Origin: Austropuccinia psidii
Taxonomy: Eukaryota > Basidiomycota > Pucciniomycetes > Pucciniales > Sphaerophragmiaceae
Assembly: GCA_023105745.1 (NCBI GenBank)
Contig: JALGQZ010000007.1
Span: 4,509,592-4,573,591, forward strand
Direction: 5' to 3'
Length of the DNA stretch: 64,000 nt
Part shown: positions 1 to 11,928 of the stretch, piece by piece
Numbering within the stretch: the stretch's first letter is position 1
How the letters are laid out: each line of letters opens with the position of its first letter
Notes under the pieces: model-generated
The model's input: the letters and a program-made list of their open reading frames with translations, nothing else
Told to the model about the DNA's origin: nothing
Database searches by the model: none
Made by a program: the position numbers and the translations under genes

Positions 1-14
1 ACACCTTACCAAGA

Positions 15-1104
15 ATGTCTATACCTCTGAATCAAAATGAGGGTGCAAAGATTCCAAATCCAAAAGTATTAGATCCTGATAATTCACAGTTAAAAAATAA
101 ATTGTCCACTTCTTTTAATAACTTGGAACCATCAATGGGCCAAGCACTTCTTAAAGAAGTACAAAAACTTAAATAATGGCCTCACTTCAGTGGTGAAGGA
201 GAATATGACCATATGGAATTCATCAGAGGAATTGACATTATTAAACAAGATTTTGAATTACCAGACATATTGGTAATGGCAAGATTTAACACCTTGTTTC
301 CCAGATCAGCTCAGAGATGGTATATCAAATTAAGACAAGCACATGGACACCAAAGTTGGACTTGATGGAAAACCCAAATTATCAACAAATGGGCCAATGA
401 TGGTTGGAGATTTAAAGTGGAGACAGCCTTTGAATCTGCAAACTTCAATGCTGATAAAGACAAAGCTTTACCATAGTTTTGCCACCAAAAAGACAGGCTA
501 ACATAATTATAACCTGACATGTCAGAATTTATGATCCACAGGAAGATTCTGAAACAATGTGGGGATGCCTTAGAGAATGCTGTAAAAAGCAGGACTACTG
601 AACAATTGTAAGCAGAGGATATTATCAATATATTAGAAAAAGTAACCACCAGAACCAAAATTGGTTCTAGTAGGGTGAATCTCAAAACAAGGTTTAATAG
701 ACCTTGGAAAGATTCTGTGGACAAAACCCACAAAGAAAATTCTAATAATGTTAAGTATAAATCTGCAGATACAGTCAGAAAGTGCCATATTTGCCAAAGC
801 ACCAGCCATATAACCAATACATGTCAAAAAAGAGGGAAAATCAATGAAATTGATATTGAAAAGGAATCTGGTGTTGAAAAAAGATGACATAATTGAAGAA
901 AATTCAGATGATAAGTCATCAATATTTTCTGAATCTTCAAAAGATATAGAAAATATCAATACCACTTTTGACATCATGGAATCTTATTCCCACTTGCCAA
1001 AATTGAGCAATGGTCAACTTGATTTTTCAAAAGTTCAAGATGCACAGCTTATGAAAACCAAACCAAACAGGGGGAAAGGTTTACAGCTTGTAACTTCTGT
1101 ATAA
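15..1104 (+). pseudogene. gag: G1 gag (capsid/nucleocapsid), broken
   Basis: An ATG at 15 opens a gag-like frame. A capsid-like stretch rich in Trp and basic residues runs from about 180 to 480. A zinc knuckle of CX2CX4HX4C form (CHICQSTSHITNTC) lies near 783-824 and is followed by an acidic, serine-rich linker. Gag would assemble the virus-like particle and package element RNA in the cytoplasm. Several stops break the frame, for example near 174, 364, 475 and 608, and the frame shifts near 885. Most stops look like single-base changes in an otherwise continuous protein. The gene leads directly into the protease region. Confidence 0.75.
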
Positions 1105-1109
1105 CAGAA

Positions 1110-4100
1110 GTGGTGATTGACAACAATCCCACTAAACGTTTTCTTGACCCAGGAGCCTTCTGCTCTTGTATTGGTGAATCTTTTCTTAAAGCTTGTGTAT
1201 CAAATTTTGAAGACCAATTGTTACCAATTGATGGTAGAAAATTCAATAGTTCAAGTGATCCAATGAAAGAATTAAGAATTTTTGAGACCAATATAATATT
1301 CCCACACATTCATGGGAATTTAAGAATCACAGTTGAGTTTTTCGGTATGGAAAACTGCTCTAGTACCCATTTTATATTGGGAAATGACTATTTAATCATT
1401 TATGGGATAGATTTTCATAACAACGAAGACAGATACTTTACTATTGGAGACAATAAGCATCAGAAATTTGCCTTTTTACCATCCAAAAAAAAATTACAGT
1501 AAATAAAGTATCACCAGTCAACTTTGAATTGGAAAAATTCAAATCTGAACAGTTGAAGGAGGCTGAAATAAGCCTTCATCTGACTGATAAACAAGAAAAT
1601 GAACTTTCTTCCCTTTTGTATGACCACAAAGGAGCATTTGGTTCAGACAAAGAACCTCTAGGAGAAATTATTGGTTATGAAGTTGAAATAATTGTTAATA
1701 TTGAGAGACCTTATCCACCACTCTTGAGAAGACCTGCATACCCAGAAAGTCTCAAGTCAAGAGAAGCTCTGGAAACTCATTTCAAAGAGCTTCTAGACCT
1801 TGGTATAATAAGAAACATTGGCCATAATGAAGAAGTAGAAATAACTACACCAGTCATAGTGGCATGGCATAATTGAAAATCCATAATGGTTGGAGGCTTT
1901 AGAGCTCTGAACACTTACACTGTTCCAGATAGGTACCCAATACCAAATATCCAAATTGTCCTTACTCAAATATCTCAAGCAGTGTATATAACCACTATGG
2001 ATTCCCTTAAAGGATTGTATCAGAATGTGGTGAAACCAAGAGCAAGAAAATATTTGAGAATTATTGTTCATTGTGGAGTGTATGAATATTTAAGAATGCC
2101 CTTTGGTATCAAAAATGCAACTTCACACTTCCAAAGAATGATGAATGAAATCTTCCCTGAAGAGCTTTCAAAGGGATGGTTAATCATTTACATTGTTGCC
2201 TTTTTTTTCTGTTCCAAGACTTGGGAAGAGCACATGTACATATTGGCCAGAGTGTTGACAAAATTTCAATCAGCAAACATGAAAATCTCTTTGAAGAAAT
2301 TTCATTTTGGATTTACAGAACTTGAAGCACTAGGACATGTTATATCTGGTTTGTCCCTTGTAATTGACAAAAGCAAAGTTGCAGCAGTATTGCCGAAACC
2401 CATGCCTCAGAAAAAAAGGAAATTCAGTCATTTTTAGGTTTTTCAGGATATTACAGGCAACACATTAAGGATTTTGCATCCATAGCAAGACCACTTTATA
2501 AATTGTGTTACAAAGACACAGTATTTGAAATGACTGTTGACAGAGTCAAGGCTTTTGAGTCTCTAAGAGACGCCTTGACTACTGCTCCACTCTTACTGAT
2601 GCCAGACTTTAAGTGGCGTTTTAAATTGTATATTGATGCATCAGGGGATGGGTTGGGTACTGCACTTCAGGAAGTTAAGATCATAAATGATCATCCTGTG
2701 GAGGGACCCATATGTTTCATATCCAGGCAAATCAAACCAACTGAAGCCAGATATTGAGCAACTCAAATGGAATGTCTATGCCTTGTCTGGGCCTTGAAAA
2801 AATTGAACTACTTCTTAGAGGGATGTGCTTTTGAAGTGATAACAGAATGTACAGCTGTCAAATAACTTTTAAACATGAAAACACCTAACAGGAATATGCT
2901 CAGATGGCAAATAGCCATACAAGAGTACAGAGGCAATTTGACTGTTGTTCATAAAGATGGGAATATCCATAAAAGGCAGATGGACTAAGCAGATGGCCAT
3001 GACAAAATGATATTGATAATCCTGCTTATGTGCCAGGAGAAGCTTAACCACAGATCCCAATAGAAGGAATAAGTGTTACAGACTTGAACACCACCTTCTT
3101 TGAAGAAGTAAGAAACAGTTACACTCAAGATAAGAATTGTAGCATCTTATTCCAATTACTTAACAAAGACTGTAAAGAAAACCCTCTAATACATTCCTTG
3201 GATAAAGTATGGAAGAAATCTTATGATGAAGGAATATTTCACCTACTGGATGGTATAATTTACCACAGGACCAAGCACATGTGTCATGACAGTTGTGGAC
3301 AGATCATTAATCAATCTTGTACTAAAAGAATGCCATGACAGCCCCTTTTCAGGACACCTGTCTGAAGGCAGAACAAGAGAAAAAGTACAGACCTGAATAT
3401 GGCGGCCAATGTGGCAGAAAGATGTTGCAGAGTATTGCAAAACCTGTGACAGATGCCAAAAGGCAAATAAATCCACTGGCAAGAGACTTGGAAATATGAT
3501 CAAAATACAAGAACCCAGCAGAACTTGGGAAGTTGTCCATATGGATTGGTTAACTTGACTACCACCAGGAGGTGACAGAAGCTATAATGCTTTCCTAGTG
3601 ATTGTAGACAGATTCAGTAAAACTCCAATCTTTTTACCATGTCACAAAGATAATACAGCCATGGATACAGCTCTTCTGATATGGAATAGAGTAGTGTCAT
3701 GGACTGGCATATTTACAAATATAATTAGTGAAAGGGATGCGAAATTCGCTCAAGCACTATGGAAAAATATTCACCAATTATTGGCCCTAAGCTGTCTTTC
3801 TCTACAGCCTACCACCCACAAAGTGATGGTCTGACTGAAAGGATGATCCAGACCTTAGAGGGCATGGTAAGAAAATTTTGTGCATATGGAATTGAATTCA
3901 AAGATTGTGATAGATTTACCCATGATTCGTGTACTCTGTTGCCAGCACTGGAATTATTATATAAAACATCAATCCATGCCTGTACCAATAAAACTCCTGC
4001 TATCATAGAAAAGGTATGGAACCCCAAATTACCTCAAGATTCCCTGAGGAAAGAATTGATTGAAATACATCCCACAGCTGCTAACTTCAAGGGAATGCTA

Positions 4101-4643
4101 GAAAAAGCTAGAAAGAATAAAGTAAGGTGCATGGAAGACTCTTTTGCAGGTGCTAAGGACAAATGGGATAAATCCTATGCAAGTCCAGATTTTAAAGTGG
4201 GGGATTTAGTTCATGTATCCACCACTAACTTCAATAACATCAAAGGATGTAAAAAGCTGAAAGACTCCTTTGAAGGACCTTCTGTTATGAAGTCCCTCCA
4301 TGGAGAAAATGCTGTTAAATTAGAGTTATCTGAAGAACTTAGCAATGAGCATCCTACATTTCCAGTGAGCTTGATAAAACCATATAAATCTAGTGATGCT
4401 GAAAGGTTTCCCTTGAGGAATAAATTTCCCCAAGTTATACCTCCTATTGAGTGATCTGGTATTAAGAAAACTACCAAAGTTCTCAAAGAAAGAAAGGTGA
4501 GAACCAACAAAGTAAGGGAATACCTTGTTTGGTACAGTGACCCAACTTGTGAAGATGAATGGTTTCCAGAAAAAGACATACCTGAAGCTACTACACTTCT
4601 CAGAAGGCTCAGACACACTAGGAATAACAATATTAAAAAGTAA
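1110..4643 (+). pseudogene. pol: G1 pol: protease, RT, RNase H, integrase, chromodomain; broken
   Basis: Retropepsin-like segment at 1110-1500 with degenerate active site DPGA in place of DTG/DSG. RT fingers and palm at 1529-2440 (FRALNTYTVPDRYPIP, YEYLRMPFGIKNA). The catalytic YxDD of RT is destroyed: the expected site near 2190-2210 reads YIVAFFF. RNase H at 2620-3000 with the [10 protein letters not shown] motif. Integrase at 3230-4460 with an HHCC zinc region near 3320-3460 and the second Asp replaced (SERDAKF near 3730). A chromodomain-like tail at about 4480-4643 ends in TAA. Stops occur near 1875, 2755, 2864 and in the integrase. The protein family copies element RNA to DNA and integrates it; this copy cannot. 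Confidence 0.88.
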
Positions 4644-4650
4644 TATTCTT

Positions 4651-4668
4651 TTTTTTAGGGGGAGGGAA
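4651..4668 (+). promoter_or_regulatory. G1 polypurine tract
   Basis: A T-run followed by a purine run (AGGGGGGAGGGAA) directly abuts the LTR start TGTGAGCC. This is the usual place and composition for the plus-strand primer of a Gypsy element. The comparable tract before the G2 LTR is AGAGGGAGGGTA at 8047-8058. Confidence 0.75.
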
Positions 4669-6495
4669 TGTGAGCCTTCAAGGTATTTTCAAATACCCAA
4701 AAGACCACAAATGATAAATTAAGATATAAATATAAATATAATAAATTTATTTATATTATAAAAATAAAAATTGAAATAGAAATACAAATTTATATTTAAA
4801 AATCAAAATTTCATTATAATTTAAAAATAAAATTACAATAAAATACAAAATTATGAAAATACATTTTTACCAGTAAAAATTAAGCAGAAATGAATTTTAA
4901 ATAAAAATTATGAAATTGAAATATTTTTGGTAAAACGTTATATAAAATGTATTATATTTTTTTATCCAATAAATAAAAATAAGGAAATTATCACACCATT
5001 GGATTCCTCATAAAAAATAAAGTGGGGTCACTTCTGGATGAAGTTTCTGTAACCCAACTCTAAATAAGCTTAAGTTAAGTTTTTAGTATTTTTTGTACAA
5101 AATTATGAAAATCCTCAAAGACTCAAGTTAATTCACACCACATGTGGTGTTAACCATCAATTTTTGTGTTAAAATTGAGGTGTTGTGTTTAGTTTAGAAG
5201 CTATGAGGAATTGAAGTATTTTCAATTGGAATGTCAAGATGTGTGCATGTATTACATAAGTGAACTTCAATTTACATATGAGGTATCAATTATTATAGAT
5301 GTGTAATTAAAAGCTCAATTGAATTACATATGTAAACTATAATTGTATTAAATGATGAGGAATTAAAGAAAAAATAAATTGGAAAGATCAATTCTGGGGG
5401 GGAAAAGACACTCTAGCTTTAAGGGGGAGCTAGACCCCCAAAATGCTTGCTGACTGGCATGGGATGTCAAACTCCACGCAAAAGTGCATTACTTTTGGCC
5501 TGGAATTGAGTCACAGGGTCTGTGACTCAATTGATGATGAGGTTTTGATACCAACCAGGGTAGGTTTAACTGCTGCCAAGGGGGTAAAACTACCCTTAAG
5601 CTAAAGCAATATTAGTAGAAAGAGTTTTATCTAGTTTCTACGCCTCTTCCACACATTCTGACGTGCTTTGAAGACTCTAGACCAGGTATTGCTATAGTAA
5701 TGGCTGATTTAAGGGTCTAAAATGGCTAAAAATAGCAAACAAATGGCTTAAACCAGCCCCTTTTTGGTCTAAACCAGGGTTCAATGATGCCATAATTGGC
5801 TTTTCTATTGTCAGATTAGTTTTCACGACTGAAAAGAGTAAATTTTATATTTGGAGTAAGAAAATTGATGGCTATAAAATAATGTCTTCTTTGCCCCACT
5901 TTTCTCTTCATGTTAAAATCTTTTCCTTTTATAATTGGTTTAAACACTGTTAAACCAATCAATAAAAGATTACAAACACCTTTTCTTAATCATTTTAAAC
6001 CTTTTAACCACATGAAAAAATCATTATAATCAATGTTTGTAACTCTCATAATCATTTTACCCATTGAACCCCCCCAAAAGTGAATTAAAGCATCTTTCAT
6101 CACTGTTAACTTTGTCACTTTGCTTCCAAATTCACTCTGGTCACTTTTGGGTGTGTTTTCTCTTTAAATATCTTTTTAAAGACTTTTCTTTTTAATTACT
6201 TGCTTGCAGTTCCTTACTCAATTAATTCCAATTGAAATTGCTCTTGAAGAAACTTCTTTTGTAGGCTTAAATATCTCTTGTAGAGTATTTTTGCATAAAT
6301 ATTCATTGTTTGTAAAAAAATAAATTTTTATTACATTGTTTTTTTATACTTACAAAGTTAAAAACAATAAAATTGGCGTGTTTTCTCTTGAAAATAATAT
6401 TTCTTACTATTTTTAAATAATTTTACCTTATACAAATTTTTGTGGACAGGGAAAGTACTTAATATTTTATCAAAGTTTCATATCCACACCTTACA
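4669..6495 (+). repeat. G1 3' LTR, 1,827 bp
   Basis: Starts TGTGAGCC and ends CCTTACA, the TG...CA form of an LTR. The start matches the starts of the LTRs at 16270, 51180 and (reverse strand) 39230. It is AT-rich with no convincing coding frame. Near the start a short inverted repeat GGTATTTTCAAATACC is shared in form with the related LTRs. It contains the 13-bp palindrome listed at 5504-5532. A promoter and polyadenylation signals are expected from the family but I cannot place them. Confidence 0.85.
5504..5532. promoter_or_regulatory. Perfect 13-bp inverted repeat with AP-1/Gcn4-type sites in LTR
   Basis: Arms AATTGAGTCACAG and CTGTGACTCAATT are exact reverse complements around a 3-base loop. 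Each arm contains TGAGTCA/TGACTCA, the classical bZIP (Gcn4/AP-1) core. It could be a tandem bZIP site in the LTR promoter or an RNA hairpin. Function is inferred only. Confidence 0.5.
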
Positions 6496-6501
6496 TTATA
6501 G

Positions 6502-8034
6502 ATATGGGAAAACTGCCATATATTGGATATGGCATGGATATGCCATAATGAGGTCCAAGAGGGTGGATTCCCATGGTTGAGACAGTTGAGGGACTATAAG
6601 GAAAATAAATATTTCCTTATAGATGGCCTGCTCTACCATATAGAGAATGACACTAGTGCACTCACAAGAATAGACAGAGACCATATATCTTTGATCCTGC
6701 AGGAATGCCATGATTACCCCTATATGAGACACATGAGTGAAGACAGGACCAAAGAAAGGGTAGCAAGCACTGGTTGGTGGCCCAAATTGGAACCAGAGTT
6801 TAGTGAATACATCAAAAATTGTGAAAAATGCCAAAAGGAAAACAGAAAACATGGGAAGAAGTATGGGTTACCTCAACACATAGAAGAACCCAAACACCCA
6901 TGGGGAACCATCAACATAGACTGGGCTACAGGAAGTGTCCAAAGAGGCAAGGAGAACTTCAATGCTTGCTTAATCATACTTGATAGTTTAAGCAAGGGTA
7001 TTAGGTTCCTACCATGTCACAAGGAGGACACACCAATGGATACTGCTCTGTTATTCTGGAACAACATCATATCTACCTGTGGTGTCCCTAAGATCATCAT
7101 CAGTGATAGGGACCCAAAGTTCACATCTGAGTTTTGGAAAAACCTTCATGACATGCTTGGCACCAAGCTTCCTTTTTCCATAGCTTACCATCCAAAAACA
7201 GATGGATTAGCTGAAAGGATGATCCAGACAATGGAGGACATCTTTAGAAGATTCTGTGCCTATGGCATCGAATATAGGGACAATGAAGGTTACACCCATG
7301 ACTGGGTGACCCTTCTACCAGCAGTCCAACCGGCTTATAACACAAGTCAGCACTCTACCACAGGAAAAACACCTGCACTGATAGAAAAAGGGTGGAATTC
7401 CCTATTGCCCGTGGATCACTTGAAGAAAAATCTTCTGACCATCCACCCCACAGCCCAAGATTTACATGAAATGTGCAAGAGAGCTTGTGACACAGCAGCC
7501 ACATGCACAGCTGAGGCAAAAGAATATAATAAGCAGAGGTGGGACAAATCACACATGGAACCTGACTTTAAGGAAGGGGACCAAGTGTTAGTGTCTACAC
7601 TGAACTTTAATAATCTCAAAGGACCTGAGAAAATGAGAGACTCATTTGTAGGGCCCTTCACCATCATTAAACTGATACCGAAGAATGCAGTGGAAGTAAA
7701 ACTCACAGAGGGATTTTCCATGAAACACCCAGTCTTTTTAGTGAGTTTAGTCAAGCAATACTTCCAAACCGAGGAGGATAAATTCCCCTCCAGAAAGAAG
7801 AACCCCACCCCACCAGAAATAGTGGAAGTGGAGGACTCCCTTGGACCTGTGAAGAAAATTATCAATGCCAGGAAGATCAGACTTAATGGTAAGGATCAGA
7901 GACACTACTTAGTCAGATTCAAGAACCAGACAGCTGATAAGAACAAGTGGTTGGAAGAAGATGCCATACCAGATGGTAAACTTCATTTAAGAAGTTTCAG
8001 ACCCTCTAGGAGGACTGAACAGTCTAATAAATGA
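6502..8034 (+). CDS. pol: G2 pol C-terminal part: integrase plus chromodomain, open frame
   Basis: About 510 codons without a stop, 5'-truncated by the G1 insertion (an in-frame stop is formed at the LTR junction, 6499-6501; first in-frame ATG at 6529). HHCC zinc region at about 6700-6830 ([15 protein letters not shown]). DDE integrase core: NIDWATGS near 6915, [10 protein letters not shown] near 7100, and the glutamate in GLAERMIQ near 7205. An SH3-like C-terminal domain ([13 protein letters not shown]) lies near 7575-7610. A chromodomain ([20 protein letters not shown]) covers 7900-7965. The enzyme inserts element cDNA into chromatin. Compared with the stop-filled G1, G3 and 16775 copies this is the best-preserved reading frame in the window. 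It can be translated only if read from outside sequence. Confidence 0.85.
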   Translation: MWENCHILDMAWICHNEVQEGGFPWLRQLRDYKENKYFLIDGLLYHIENDTSALTRIDRDHISLILQECHDYPYMRHMSEDRTKERVASTGWWPKLEPEFSEYIKNCEKCQKENRKHGKKYGLPQHIEEPKHPWGTINIDWATGSVQRGKENFNACLIILDSLSKGIRFLPCHKEDTPMDTALLFWNNIISTCGVPKIIISDRDPKFTSEFWKNLHDMLGTKLPFSIAYHPKTDGLAERMIQTMEDIFRRFCAYGIEYRDNEGYTHDWVTLLPAVQPAYNTSQHSTTGKTPALIEKGWNSLLPVDHLKKNLLTIHPTAQDLHEMCKRACDTAATCTAEAKEYNKQRWDKSHMEPDFKEGDQVLVSTLNFNNLKGPEKMRDSFVGPFTIIKLIPKNAVEVKLTEGFSMKHPVFLVSLVKQYFQTEEDKFPSRKKNPTPPEIVEVEDSLGPVKKIINARKIRLNGKDQRHYLVRFKNQTADKNKWLEEDAIPDGKLHLRSFRPSRRTEQSNK

Positions 8035-8058
8035 TGAGACTTTTTCAGAGGGAGGGTA

Positions 8059-9476
8059 TGTCAGCCTTTGACTCAAAACCAGAGTACAAGCATGACAGCC
8101 AAATACCATAAAGCAATGGTATAGCCAAGATACCACCAAAACATGGAGCTGAGCCAAATCATCTCAAAAGGTATCAAAGGAAAGAGGAAACTCATTCTTT
8201 TCCAAATATATAAGTCCCATCACCATAGGACAAAGAATAAAAAAGTTATTCCTGCTCAAAGTTGTTGCTGAGCATAAAACTTACTTTTCACCTCTCATCT
8301 GAAATACAGAGTAAGACGCTTAACCCCATCAAATGGGTAATAAAATTGAAGCTCTAAGTCAGGGCTATCCAATGGTACCAGCCAAGCTGAGCTAGCACCA
8401 GTATTACAGAAGTTATGGCCAAATTTAGGCCAAACAAGGGTGAATGAAGTATTCACCTCTCATCTAGCTTCTACAGTTTTAGTGTGAGATATGTAGAGTG
8501 GGGTCTTTTTGGAAAGAGAACAATCAGGGCTATTTGATGGTGCCATTCATTTCCCCATCTCTCATCTAGAGCAAAAGGTATAAGGAAAATAAGCCCAATA
8601 CAGCTTTTTTCCTAAAACACACATATGTACAAAAATCTTGTACATGGCCTAATGTTTCCATATTTAATGATAACCATATCAAATGAGGTACCATTGTGTA
8701 GAAAACATACAGGGCTACACACCGAACCAGTTTTAAGGTTGATATCTCAAAAACTGACAGACGTATGGCTGTTTTAAGGTCAAAATCCCACAGCTTGGCC
8801 AATACAGCCTTACCATGGGATAATATCCTATAACCATGATTATGAGGTTTCAAACAGATGAATAATCTTGTTTTTACTTCAATACTGGGGTCCCATACAG
8901 GTTCTGTACAGCATTCTACATGTCATACACCTCAGAATCAGGCTGTGTGGTCCCCAGATAAAAATCTTCACCCCTTATTGGTGAAAGCTTCCCAGATGTG
9001 GTTTCAAAACCACATCTGAGACCAATAAAGGCTATACACGCCTTTTGCGAACCAGAAGCCTGACTCTGCCAGTGAGAAGTCTTCACCTCCTCTACGTGAA
9101 AAGGTCTAGAAGCCTTTTCACACCATTTCAGGATAAAAGGAGGCCTTTTCACTGCCAGGAAAGGGATCCCTATCCTGCTCTTGAATTCCTATGTAGTACA
9201 ACTGTTAAAAAAAGTTGAACCCTTGAAAATAACCAGTTTATACTTTAAACTTAAGTATTTTAGCTCTTATTATAGTAATCCAACTGGTAAGACTGCACCC
9301 AGGGATTTCAGAAGCACTCACCACCACTATAATATTATAGCAAAGCCCTCAAATTTATTAATTTAAACCATTTATTATTACAAATAAAATCTTTTTAAAC
9401 TATTTTCACAATGTCACAGTCACAGTTCAAGTTTTAAATACTATTATACACCTTTTATCATAGACTCAGCCTGACA
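8059..9476 (+). repeat. G2 3' LTR, 1,418 bp
   Basis: Starts TGTCAGCC and ends GCCTGACA, so its termini are themselves inverted repeats. Directly preceded by a purine tract. Contains a perfect 11-bp stem with a 2-base loop at 8994-9017 (AGATGTGGTTT / AAACCACATCT), also present in the solo copy at about 12389-12412. No coding frame is supported. Confidence 0.88.
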
Positions 9477-9500
9477 GCAGCACCCTCCAGAAGAGGGACA

Positions 9501-10685
9501 ATGAAATCAAGAAGACAAAGATCTTTTTATGGACTGTTGGGTGGTTATCCTGGCATGTCTGAAGGCGCAAGAGAAAGACAAGGAGAAGTGGAAGATGAAG
9601 AGGGGGAGGAGTCTGTGGAAGAGGAAGATTCTGGGGAAACTCAAGTGGCAGATGCTATGGCAAATGCTCCAGAGGTACCCCAGGGTTCTAATCTAGCCCC
9701 TAATAATCAACCTCTTGTCACCAAATCTGATCCAAGTCTCCTCAAGATCATGGAGCAAATGACCACTATTATGGGACAGCTTTCTCAAGCAACAGCCCCC
9801 AGGGACAATTCCAAAGCCCCTGCATTCAAGACTCCATCAATGAAGGCACATGATTCTTTTGATGGTACTCAAGCTCATAAATTGAGAGGATTCATCCAAT
9901 CCTGTCAAGTGAGTTTCCATAATGATCCAGCAAATTTCTTCTCTGACAGGAAGAAAGTTCTGTACTCAACTTCATTTCTCACTGGTAGAGCTGGCAAATG
10001 GATTGAACCCTACCTCTCCAATATTTCAAATGAAGATCCTTCCTACCTCCTCAATAATTGGAAGTTATTTGAAACTCAATTATTCACTCTGCTTGGTGAT
10101 CACAATGAAGTCAGGAAAGCTGAACAAGAGTTGGAAAATTTGAGGATGAAGGCAAGTGGACATTTATCTTTGTACATTGCTGATTTAAGAAGCTTAATTT
10201 CAAGAATTTGAGATTGGGGAGAAAGAGCTTACATTCATGCTTATAGAAGAGGATTGGCATCAAGACTTTTGGACCAGTTGGCTTCCTACCCTGACAACTT
10301 TGATACTCTTCAAGAACTCATCAACATTACTCTGGAGTTAGATACCAGATACCATGCAAGACAGAAGGAAAAGGGTAGTCATCAAGAAAATAAGCCTCCT
10401 GTTACTGGATCCAATTCTTCAAGGAATCCTCAAGACTCATTTACAAAAGGGCCTCACCATAAGAAGAACAAGAAGGGCAAGCAATTTCAAGGTTCAAAGG
10501 ACAAACCCCATTCTGCTCTGCTTAATAAGGACAATAAACTAATTGGTCCTGAAAATGAGAGAAGGATGAAAAATGGGTTATTTACTTATTGTGGTGGAAA
10601 GCAACCAATTGAAAAATGCTTCAAGAGACCTCAGAACAAGCCTGGGTCATCAAGAGAATTCCCTAGCAAGCAGGGAAAAGCGTGA
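9501..10685 (+). pseudogene. gag: G3 gag, one in-frame stop
   Basis: The ATG at 9501 starts an acidic N-terminal region, then a retrotransposon-gag domain at about 9860-10350 with Trp and Arg residues typical of the family. A basic linker follows, then a degenerate zinc knuckle near 10585-10625 (YCGGKQPIEKC, where the family would have CX2CX4HX4C). The frame is continuous except for TGA at 10209-10211; the next ATG at 10254 is in the same frame. Role by family: capsid assembly. The start is a guess because the junction with the G2 LTR is only 24 bases upstream. Confidence 0.8.
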
Positions 10686-11928
10686 GTGGGGATCATGATG
10701 TGTTCACTGGTTCTCACTTATTTCCTTCAAGAGCACAATTGTGCACTCTTAATACTAGTGTCAAGAAATCTTTAAAGTTTCTTATTTTTCCTTCTGTCTC
10801 TGATATTTTTTATAGTATTCTCATTGATTCTGGTGCTACAAACTCTTTTATTGCAAAGAATTTTGGTATCAAGTAATCATTGACTATGTCAGAGCTCCCT
10901 GAAAATATTTGTCTTTTCATTCTGGATTCAAATTAATCCCCTGCCTTGTTCATCACCCATTATACCAAGTGGGTAGTTGACTTGCCTTCCTTCCCAAGCT
11001 TTGAATGGGAATTTTTTATCATAGATTCACCCAAAGGAGAAGACCTGATACTGGGCTGTGATTTCCTCTACAATCTCAATCCTATTATTTATTGGAAAAA
11101 TGGACTGATCACCTATGATTCTAGTGGTATTAAATCTTCTGCTAGTAATGCCTTGGTCACTTCTGTAAACAGTGTTGCTCTGGTTGATGAACTTAAGACA
11201 CCTTCCCTTCCTTCTTCTGTCCATATCCCATTCATCATGCCATCTCAGTCATTACTTAAATCAAGAGATGAGGTTCTCAAAGATATAAGAGATGTTGTAG
11301 AAGACGTTGCTATATCTTCACTTCATCTCTTTCAAGGGGATATGGACCTTCCTCCCTTCTCTTTTTATTCCCCCTGGAGGAGCAGTGGAATGAGGAGGAA
11401 AAGCCAGAATAAATTGAAACTTTGTTGAAGGTAGTCCCTCTTGCTTATCAACAATATTTGGATGTATATTCCAAGGTTACAGCAGGGAAACTTCCTCCAC
11501 ACCGCACCTGTGATCAGCATATTGAACTGGAGGGTCTTCTACCTCAATTTTTGATATCTACTCATTATCAAATCAAGAGCCAGAAACACTGCAGGCCTAC
11601 ATTTCAGAGAATGTAGAGAAAGGTTTCATAAGGCCAAGCTCCTCTTCAACAGGAGCACCTGTCTTTTTTTTCAAGAAAAAGGATGGAGGCCTTTGTTTGT
11701 GTGTTGACCACTGCAAACTCAATGCTGTCACTAGAAGAACAGGTATCCTGTTCCTCCCATGAACCAGACTCTCACCATATTCAACGGTTCCACTATCTTC
11801 TCCAAGATAGATCTGTGTGGTGCATATGATCTCCCGAGAATAAAAGAGGGGGATGAGCACTTAATTTCCTTTGGAACCAAATATGGTAGTTATGAGTATT
11901 TGGTCATCCCATTTGGCCTTAACAATGC
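10682..11928 (+). pseudogene. pol: G3 pol, 5' part: protease and RT fingers
   Basis: Aspartic protease with DSGATNSFI near 10825 and the ILGCDFLYNLNP block near 11050. The gag-pol linker and RT start at 11422 (LPPHRTCDQHIELEG), followed by a fingers/palm region with the KKKDGG block near 11675 and EYLVIPFGLNNA near 11900. Several stops and shifts separate the segments. The frame is cut at 11928 by an inverted solo LTR and resumes at 13352, where the RT text continues (ASFQNIVNDIF). Confidence 0.8.

Larger units (their letters stand above)
1..6495 (+). mobile_element. Ty3/Gypsy retrotransposon G1, decayed
   Basis: Order seen is gag, protease, reverse transcriptase, RNase H, integrase, chromodomain, polypurine tract, 3' LTR, which is the Ty3/Gypsy order. 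The first ten bases, ACACCTTACC, nearly match the end of the 3' LTR (ACACCTTACA at 6486-6495), so the window probably opens at the last bases of the 5' LTR; this is inference. G1 has interrupted a second Gypsy element whose integrase reading frame opens right after the LTR at 6502. The five bases after the LTR (6496-6500, TTATA) would be the target duplication, but the left partner is outside the window. Many in-frame stops show the copy is dead. Confidence 0.88.
6501..9476 (+). mobile_element. Ty3/Gypsy retrotransposon G2, 3' part
   Basis: Only the integrase end of pol and the 3' LTR lie in the window; the 5' part must lie left of position 1, beyond G1, which is inserted into it. Protein sequence is close to G1 and to the element at 16270-20931. 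Its LTR (8059-9476) has an equal-length solo copy in reverse orientation at 11929-13346. Confidence 0.85.

Noticed and set aside
311..977. Minus-strand ORFs over the G1 gag region
   Set aside because: Shadows of the decayed gag gene on the plus strand, with hydrophobic, low-information translations.
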